A program made the translations under genes and the position numbers. From Saccharothrix saharensis (lineage in GTDB: Bacteria; Actinomycetota; Actinomycetes; Mycobacteriales; Pseudonocardiaceae), in NCBI RefSeq assembly GCF_006716745.1, contig NZ_VFPP01000001.1, forward strand, positions 6,459,386 through 6,523,385: a stretch of 64,000 nt of DNA. The letters are read 5' to 3'. Below, piece by piece: positions 58,677 to 64,000 of the stretch (positions within the stretch are counted from its first letter, which is position 1; each line of letters starts with the position of its first letter). The notes under the pieces were generated by a model, which saw only the letters and a list, made by a program, of their open reading frames with translations, was not told where the DNA came from and did no database searches.

Positions 58677-59588
58677 TCAGTCCTCGATCGTCCAGACCAG
58701 GGTGTTGAGGTCGGTCTCCGGGCGCGAGCTCCAGCGCACCGAGAAGATCACCGTGTCCTCGGGCAGCACGTAGACGGTGTGCCCGCCCGCCGTCTCGCCC
58801 GGCTGCACGCCGATCTTGTGCGGCGGGCGTGACGACAGCGACACCGGCGCCTTGCTCACCGTCTCGCCCTTGTTGGTCATCAGCACGAGGTACATGTCGG
58901 GCAGGGCGTTGAACGGCACCTGGCCGATGTTCGACAGCTCGGTGTGCACGACCACGGCGCGCTCGCCGTCGGCGAGCTTGTAGCCCGCCGCGGTGAACAG
59001 GAAGTCCGCCGGGTCGACCACCTCGACCAGCTGGATGGTGAACCGGGCGCCCTCCAGGCCCTCGGTCTCCAACGTGCTGCCGATCTTGCCCGTGCGCGAG
59101 CGCGGCGCGGGCGCCTGGTCGCCGCGGGCCCACCCGGACGTGCCGGGCACGCCCCACGTGCTGATCGGCTCGGGCACGCGCACCGGGCCGGACGGCACGT
59201 GCTGCGGGCCGGTGCCGGGCTGCGCCGGGAACGGCGTGCTGGGCGGGCCCTGCGGGACGGGGTAGCCGGGGTAGGAGCCGGACGGCGTGCCGTGCGCCGC
59301 GCCGGGCGAGGGCGGGTACGGCCCGCTCGGCGTGCCGCGCACGGCCTGGCCGCCGGGACCGTTGTAGTTGCCCCACGCCACGCTGTTGGCCAGCGCCTTG
59401 CGGATGCCGTTCGGGTCGCACTCCACGCCGACGAGCAGCGGCAACCCGCTGCCGGACAACGTGATCAGCCGGGTGGCGGCCTCGCGCGGGTCCATGCCGA
59501 GCCGTGCGGCCACCTCGTGCACGGCGGCACGGCCCATCTCGGCGATCATGGCCAGGAGACGGGCGTCGACGGGGTCCGGCGCTACCAC
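58677..59588 (-). CDS. Protein with N-terminal HTH-like part and Pro/Gly-rich linker, function unknown
   Basis: A 303-residue cytoplasmic protein, no signal peptide. The first 60 residues (DPVDARLLAMIAEMGRAAVHEVAARLGMDPREAATRLITLSGSGLP) look like an AsnC-type winged helix. Residues about 75-150 are a linker of Pro, Gly, Ser and Tyr with repeats such as GTPSGPYP and GTPSGSYP. The last 130 residues form a beta-rich domain (FTIQLVEVVDPADFLF, ERAVVVHTELSNIG, PEDTVIFSVRWSSRPETDLN) like DUF4352-type domains. GTG 59588 has TAGCGT 7 nt upstream. I do not recognise a function. Confidence 0.6.
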   Translation of the reverse strand: MVAPDPVDARLLAMIAEMGRAAVHEVAARLGMDPREAATRLITLSGSGLPLLVGVECDPNGIRKALANSVAWGNYNGPGGQAVRGTPSGPYPPSPGAAHGTPSGSYPGYPVPQGPPSTPFPAQPGTGPQHVPSGPVRVPEPISTWGVPGTSGWARGDQAPAPRSRTGKIGSTLETEGLEGARFTIQLVEVVDPADFLFTAAGYKLADGERAVVVHTELSNIGQVPFNALPDMYLVLMTNKGETVSKAPVSLSSRPPHKIGVQPGETAGGHTVYVLPEDTVIFSVRWSSRPETDLNTLVWTIED

Positions 59589-59595
59589 ACCTCGA

Positions 59596-59601
59596 ACGCT
59601 A
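59596..59601 (-). promoter_or_regulatory. -10 hexamer of leaderless gene ending at 58677
   Basis: TAGCGT on the minus strand, 7 nt before GTG 59588. The identical hexamer serves both TetR genes in this window. Confidence 0.5.
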
Positions 59602-59743
59602 CCCGTCTGCGGCGATCTTCGCGTCATCGCCCCGGGCGACACGCAGACCCCTTCTCCCGACCACGGAGAGTTTTCGGGATAGGCTCGCCGACGTCTTGCC
59701 CGCGCTTCGTCCCGGGCCCGCTGCGATCTTCAGGGGGGTTTGG

Positions 59744-62700
59744 GTGTCCGACTCGTTTGTGCACCTCCACGTGCACACCGAGTACTCGATGCTCGACGGC
59801 GCGGCCAAGCTGAAGGACATGTTCGCCGAGTGCGAGCGGATGGGCATGACCGCCGCCGCGATCACCGACCACGGCAACATGTACGGCGCGTACGACTTCT
59901 ACAAGCAGGCGACCTCGGCGGGCATCAAGCCGGTGATCGGCATCGAGGCGTACCTGGCGCCGGAGTCGCGCTTCAACAAGAAGCGCGTGCTGTGGGGCGA
60001 CCCCGGGCAGAAGGCCGACGACGTCTCCGCGAGCGGCGCGTACACCCACCAGACGATCTGGGCCCGCACCAACGAGGGCCTGCACAACCTGATGAAGCTC
60101 TCCAGCCGGGCTTCCACCGAGGGCCAGCTCGGCAAGTGGCCGCGGATGGACTCCGAGCTGATCGCCGAGCACTCGGCCGGCCTGATGGCGACCACCGGCT
60201 GCCCGTCCGGCGAGGTGCAGACCCGCCTGCGGCTGGGCCACGAGAAGGAGGCCCTGGAGGCCGCCGCGAAGTGGCGCGACATCTACGGCGCCGACAACTT
60301 CTTCGTCGAGCTGATGGACCACGGCATCGAGATCGAGAGCCGGGTCCGGGGCGGGCTGCTGGACATCGCCAAGAAGCTCAGCATCCCGTTCGTGGTGACC
60401 AACGACTCGCACTACACCTACGCGGAGGACCGCGACGCGCACGCCGCGCTGCTGTGCGTGCAGACCGGCAAGACGCTCCAGGACCCCACCCGGTTCAAGT
60501 TCGACGGCACGGGCTACCACCTCAAGTCGCCGGACGAGATGCGCGCGATCGACTCGTCGGACGCCTGGCAGGAGGGGTGCCGCAACACCCTGCTGGTGGC
60601 CGAGAAGGTCGACACGACCGGGATGTTCGCCTTCCAGAACCTGATGCCGCGCTACCCAGTGCCCGAGGGCATGACGGAGGCCGACTACTTCCGCGAGCAG
60701 GTGTGGGAGGGCATGCACCGCCGGTTCCCCGAGGGCGTGGACGAGGTGCACCGGCAGCAGGTCGAGTTCGAGATCGGCGTCATCCTCCAGATGGGCTTCC
60801 CGTCCTACTTCCTGGTGGTCGCCGACTTCATCAACTGGGCCAAGGCGAACGGCATCCGCGTCGGCCCCGGCCGCGGTTCCGCCGCGGGCGCGCTGATCGC
60901 GTACGCGATGGGCATCACCGACCTCGACCCGCTGGCGCACGGCCTGATCTTCGAGCGGTTCCTCAACCCCGACCGCGTCAGCCCGCCCGACATCGACATC
61001 GACTTCGACGAGCGCCGGCGCGGCGACGTGATCCGGTACGTCACCGAGAAGTGGGGCGTCGACAAGGTCGCCCAGGTGATCACGTTCGGCACGATCAAGG
61101 CGAAGGCGGCGATCAAGGACTCCGCCCGCGTGCTGTACGGGCAGCCGGGCTACGCGGTGGCCGACCGGATCTCCAAGGCCATGCCGCCCGCCGTGATGGG
61201 CAAGGACATCCCGCTGGCGGGCGTGTTCGACCCGGCGCACAAGCGGTACTCCGAGGCCGCCGAGGTGCGCGCGCTGTACGAGACCGACCCGCAGGTCAAG
61301 GAGATCATCGACACCGGCCGCGGGCTGGAGGGCCTGATCCGCAACGCGGGCGTGCACGCCTGCGCGGTGATCATGTCCGCGGAGCCGCTGACGGACCACA
61401 TCCCGGTCTGGATGCGCCCGCAGGACGGGTCGATCATCACCCAGTTCGACTACCCGACGTGCGAGACGCTCGGCCTGCTGAAGATGGACTTCCTCGGCCT
61501 GAGCAACCTCACCACGATCGACGACGCGCTGAAGAACATCAAGCTCAACGGCAAGGGCGACGTCGACATCGCGACCGTGCCGCTGGACGACCGCAAGACC
61601 TACGAGCTGCTCGGCCGCGGCGACACGCTCGGCGTGTTCCAGCTCGACGGTGGCGCGCTGCGCGACCTGCTGCGGCTGATGCGCCCGGACAACTTCGAGG
61701 ACGTCTCCGCCGTCATCGCGCTCTACCGACCCGGCCCGATGGGTGCGAACTCGCACACGAACTACGCGCTGCGCAAGAACAAGCAGCAGGAGATCGTGCC
61801 GATCCACGAGGAGCTGCGCGAGCCGCTGGCCGAGATCCTGGACACGACGTACGGCCTGATCGTGTACCAGGAGCAGGTCATGGCGATCGCGCGGAAGGTG
61901 GCGGGCTACTCGCTGGCCCAAGCGGACCTGCTCCGCCGCGCGATGGGCAAGAAGAAGAAGGAGATCCTCGACAAGGAGTACGAGGGCTTCGAGGCGGGCA
62001 TGATCGCCAACGGCTACTCGCCCGAGGCGATCAAGACGCTGTGGGACATCCTGGTCCCGTTCGCGGACTACGCCTTCAACAAGGCGCACTCCGCCGCGTA
62101 CGGCCTGATCGCGTACTGGACGGCGTACCTCAAGGCCAACTACCCGTCCGAGTACATGGCCGCGCTGCTCACCACGAACTCGGACAACAAGGACAAGTCG
62201 GCCGTCTACCTGGCCGAGTGCCGCCGGATGGGCATCACGGTGCTCCCGCCGGACGTCAACGAGTCGGAACGGGAGTTCGTCGCGGTCGGCGACGACATCC
62301 GGTTCGGCCTGGGCGCGATCCGCAACGTCGGCGCGAACGTGGTCGACGCGATCATCAAGACCCGCACGGAGAAGGGGAAGTTCGCCGACTTCTCCGACTT
62401 CCTGCGCAAGGTCGACGTGCAGGCGTGCAACAAGAAGGTCGTCGAATCGCTGATCAAGGCGGGCGCGTTCGACTCGCTCGGCCACCCGCGCAAGGGTCTG
62501 CACATGGTGCACGTCGAGGCGGTCGACGCGATCATGCTGACCAAGAAGGAAGAGGCGCGCGGCCAGTTCGACCTGTTCGGCGACGGCGGCGGTGACGGCG
62601 ACGGCGCGTCGGTGTTCGACGTGAAGATCCCCGACGAGCACTGGGAGTCCAAGCACCAGCTCACGCTGGAGCGGGAGATGCTGGGCCTGTACGTGTCCGG

Positions 62701-63277
62701 CCACCCGCTCAACGGCGTGGAGCAGGTGCTCAGCTCCTACTCCGACACCACGATCCCGCGCATCCTGGAAGGCGACGTGCCCGACGGCACGCAGGTCACG
62801 CTGGGCGGCATCCTGGCCTCGGTCACCCGCCGGGTGAACAAGAACGGCGAGCCGTGGGCGTCCGCGCAGCTCGAGGACCTGGCCGGTGGCATCGAGGTGC
62901 TGTTCTTCCCCAAGAGCTACGTGGTGCACGGCATGTCGGTCGCCGAGGACGCGATCGTGCTGGTGAAGGCGCGGGTGGCCAAGCGGGAGGACCGGATCTC
63001 GCTGATCGCCAACGACCTGGTCGTGCCGGACCTGTCGGAGCTGGGCGCGCAGGCGTTGCGGCTGAAGGTGGCGGCGTCGCGCTGCGACCCGAAGCTCGTG
63101 ACGTCGTTGAAGGAAGTCCTCTCCAACCACCCGGGCACGACCGAGGTGCACCTGAACCTGGTCATCAACAGCAGCCGCAACACGTTGCTCAAGCTGGACG
63201 ACGCCCTTCGGGTTACTCCCACCCCGTCCCTGATGGGTGATCTGAAGGCTCTGCTCGGACCGGGCTGCTTGGGCTGA
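59744..63277 (+). CDS. dnaE1: DNA polymerase III alpha subunit
   Basis: The replicative polymerase, 1177 residues. The PHP domain begins SDSFVHLHVHTEYSMLDGAAKL and keeps the metal histidines (HLHVH, ITDHGNMYG, DSHYTYAEDRDAH), so proofreading by PHP is likely, as in mycobacterial DnaE1. The palm holds GRGSAAGALIAYAMGITD and PDIDIDFDERRRGDVIRYV with the catalytic aspartates. LYRPGPMGANSH and FNKAHSAAYGLIAYWTAYLKANYP follow, then an HhH and an OB fold (VTLGGILASVTRRVNKNGEPWASAQLEDL). GTG 59744 follows AGGGGGGT; TAGGCT at 59680-59685 is a possible -10 with a leader of about 50 nt. Confidence 0.97.
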   Translation: MSDSFVHLHVHTEYSMLDGAAKLKDMFAECERMGMTAAAITDHGNMYGAYDFYKQATSAGIKPVIGIEAYLAPESRFNKKRVLWGDPGQKADDVSASGAYTHQTIWARTNEGLHNLMKLSSRASTEGQLGKWPRMDSELIAEHSAGLMATTGCPSGEVQTRLRLGHEKEALEAAAKWRDIYGADNFFVELMDHGIEIESRVRGGLLDIAKKLSIPFVVTNDSHYTYAEDRDAHAALLCVQTGKTLQDPTRFKFDGTGYHLKSPDEMRAIDSSDAWQEGCRNTLLVAEKVDTTGMFAFQNLMPRYPVPEGMTEADYFREQVWEGMHRRFPEGVDEVHRQQVEFEIGVILQMGFPSYFLVVADFINWAKANGIRVGPGRGSAAGALIAYAMGITDLDPLAHGLIFERFLNPDRVSPPDIDIDFDERRRGDVIRYVTEKWGVDKVAQVITFGTIKAKAAIKDSARVLYGQPGYAVADRISKAMPPAVMGKDIPLAGVFDPAHKRYSEAAEVRALYETDPQVKEIIDTGRGLEGLIRNAGVHACAVIMSAEPLTDHIPVWMRPQDGSIITQFDYPTCETLGLLKMDFLGLSNLTTIDDALKNIKLNGKGDVDIATVPLDDRKTYELLGRGDTLGVFQLDGGALRDLLRLMRPDNFEDVSAVIALYRPGPMGANSHTNYALRKNKQQEIVPIHEELREPLAEILDTTYGLIVYQEQVMAIARKVAGYSLAQADLLRRAMGKKKKEILDKEYEGFEAGMIANGYSPEAIKTLWDILVPFADYAFNKAHSAAYGLIAYWTAYLKANYPSEYMAALLTTNSDNKDKSAVYLAECRRMGITVLPPDVNESEREFVAVGDDIRFGLGAIRNVGANVVDAIIKTRTEKGKFADFSDFLRKVDVQACNKKVVESLIKAGAFDSLGHPRKGLHMVHVEAVDAIMLTKKEEARGQFDLFGDGGGDGDGASVFDVKIPDEHWESKHQLTLEREMLGLYVSGHPLNGVEQVLSSYSDTTIPRILEGDVPDGTQVTLGGILASVTRRVNKNGEPWASAQLEDLAGGIEVLFFPKSYVVHGMSVAEDAIVLVKARVAKREDRISLIANDLVVPDLSELGAQALRLKVAASRCDPKLVTSLKEVLSNHPGTTEVHLNLVINSSRNTLLKLDDALRVTPTPSLMGDLKALLGPGCLG

Positions 63278-63322
63278 TCGGGTGACAAGCCGGGCGATCG
63301 GGGACAAGAGCGAACCTCGGAT

Positions 63323-63351
63323 CGTTTGAGTGAACAGGGTTAACTCAAACG
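63323..63351. promoter_or_regulatory. 29-bp dyad at the ribosome site of the P450 gene
   Basis: CGTTTGAGT (63323-63331) and ACTCAAACG (63343-63351) are perfect complements; one mismatched pair further in, AAC (63333-63335) and GTT (63339-63341) continue the dyad around AGG. It ends exactly where the ribosome site GAGGAGGGG begins, so it could be a repressor operator or a hairpin that limits translation. Confidence 0.55.
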
Positions 63352-63365
63352 AGGAGGGGATCCCT

Positions 63366-64000
63366 GTGGGGGAGAAGATCGCCGGTCTCGACGTGCTCGG
63401 CGAGGAGTACTTCGCCGACCCGCACGCCTACCACGCGCGGCTGCGCGAGCAGGCGGCGGCCAGCCCGGTCGTGCTGCCGCGCGGCACGAAGGCGTGGCTG
63501 GTCACGCGGTACGAGGAGGCGCGGTCGGCGCTGGCCGACCCGAGGTTCAGCAAGCACTGGGAGCGGTTCCCCGAGGTGATGGAGCTCAACCGGGTCGAAC
63601 GGGGCGAGGCGCCCAAGTTCGACGAGGCCCTGGTGCAGCACATGCTGAACATGGACCCGCCGCACCACACCCGGCTGCGCAAGCTCGTCACCAAGGCGTT
63701 CACCGCCCGGCGGGTCGAGCAGCTGCGGCCGCGGATCCGGGAGATCACCGACCGGCTGCTGGACGAGGCCGGGGAGAAGGGCGACGTCGACCTGGTCGAC
63801 GCGCTGGCGTTCCCGCTGCCCATCACGGTGATCTGCGAGATGCTCGACGTGCCGATGGACGAGCGCGACGAGTTCCGGGTGTGGTCCAACATCCTGGTCG
63901 CCGGCAACGGCGAACCGGAGCAGCTCCAGCAGGCGGGCGCCCAGATGGCGGGCTACCTGGCGAAGCTGGTCGAGCACAAGCGGAACGCGCCCGGTGACGA
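63366..64000 (+). CDS. Cytochrome P450, 3' end outside window
   Basis: The first 211 residues of a class I bacterial P450. YFADPHAYHARLREQ, TRYEEARSALADPRFSKHWERF and LNMDPPHHTRLRKLVTKAFTARRVEQLRPRI are the usual N-terminal blocks (helix B' to C, with the H-x3-R heme propionate motif), followed by DLVDALAFPLPITVICEMLDVP. The I-helix and heme cysteine lie beyond the window. It should oxidise a small molecule using ferredoxin; substrate class is unknown. GTG 63366 follows GAGGAGGGG (63351-63359). Confidence 0.88.
   Translation, partial: MGEKIAGLDVLGEEYFADPHAYHARLREQAAASPVVLPRGTKAWLVTRYEEARSALADPRFSKHWERFPEVMELNRVERGEAPKFDEALVQHMLNMDPPHHTRLRKLVTKAFTARRVEQLRPRIREITDRLLDEAGEKGDVDLVDALAFPLPITVICEMLDVPMDERDEFRVWSNILVAGNGEPEQLQQAGAQMAGYLAKLVEHKRNAPGD

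Noticed and set aside
59624..63307. 1227-residue minus-strand frame opposite dnaE1
   Set aside because: Its length comes from high GC content; the translation is Val/Arg/His-rich with no domain, and dnaE1 is certain on the other strand.

Overview
The window is very GC-rich, uses GTG starts freely and carries the actinobacterial form of the division and cell wall (dcw) cluster: mraZ, rsmH, ftsL, pbpB/ftsI, murE, murF, mraY, murD, ftsW, murG, murC, ftsQ, ftsZ, pgeF, yggS, sepF, yggT, divIVA, ileS, with no ftsA. Together with a T-box on ileS, a SAM-IV type riboswitch, DUF397/DUF5753 genes and a PspM-like protein, this suggests a filamentous actinomycete of the Pseudonocardiaceae (Saccharothrix, Lentzea or Actinosynnema relatives). 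That placement is inference, because no rRNA is present.

Layout. 1-7.7 kb: the end of a PspM-like gene, a uracil/xanthine permease, a leftward parA-lysE-nei2-pyrD operon, a divergent methyltransferase, and two tandem SigD/ShbA-type sigma factors. 7.7-14.8 kb: a glutamine synthetase-like ligase and an amidohydrolase transcribed divergently (the two halves of FluG), DNA polymerase IV behind an SOS box, a Crp/Fnr regulator, small membrane proteins, a decayed AbiEi/DUF559-like gene, about 0.8 kb without a convincing gene, and a DUF3040 gene. 15-19.8 kb: a leftward moxR-DUF58-transglutaminase operon. 20.2-45.9 kb: the dcw cluster and its downstream division genes. It is interrupted between murD and ftsW by a WhiJ-like HTH/DUF397 cassette, and between ftsQ and ftsZ by a DinB/DUF664 gene.

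45.9-64 kb: a secreted GDSL esterase, two translationally coupled ECF-like sigma factors, a TetR-yggU pair, a secreted M28 aminopeptidase, a cation/proton antiporter, a SAM-IV-controlled cysteine desulfurase-like enzyme, lspA-rluD, an MFS exporter, a frameshifted SDR gene divergent from its TetR regulator, a proline-rich protein of unknown function, dnaE1, and the start of a cytochrome P450 cut by the window end.

How the parts work together. The MurE/F/C/D/G, MraY, FtsW and FtsI genes build septal peptidoglycan. FtsZ, SepF, FtsQ/L and DivIVA organise septum and pole, and MraZ probably represses its own promoter through four TGG repeats at 10-bp steps. The least expected sequence features are a 22-bp repeat array with inverted arms starting on the ftsZ stop codon, the HTH/DUF397 cassette inside the dcw operon, a 24-codon ORF filling the murC-ftsQ junction exactly, and eleven genes whose start codon lies 6-8 nt after a -10 hexamer (probable leaderless mRNAs). 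The leaderless rule also settles several ambiguous start codons.
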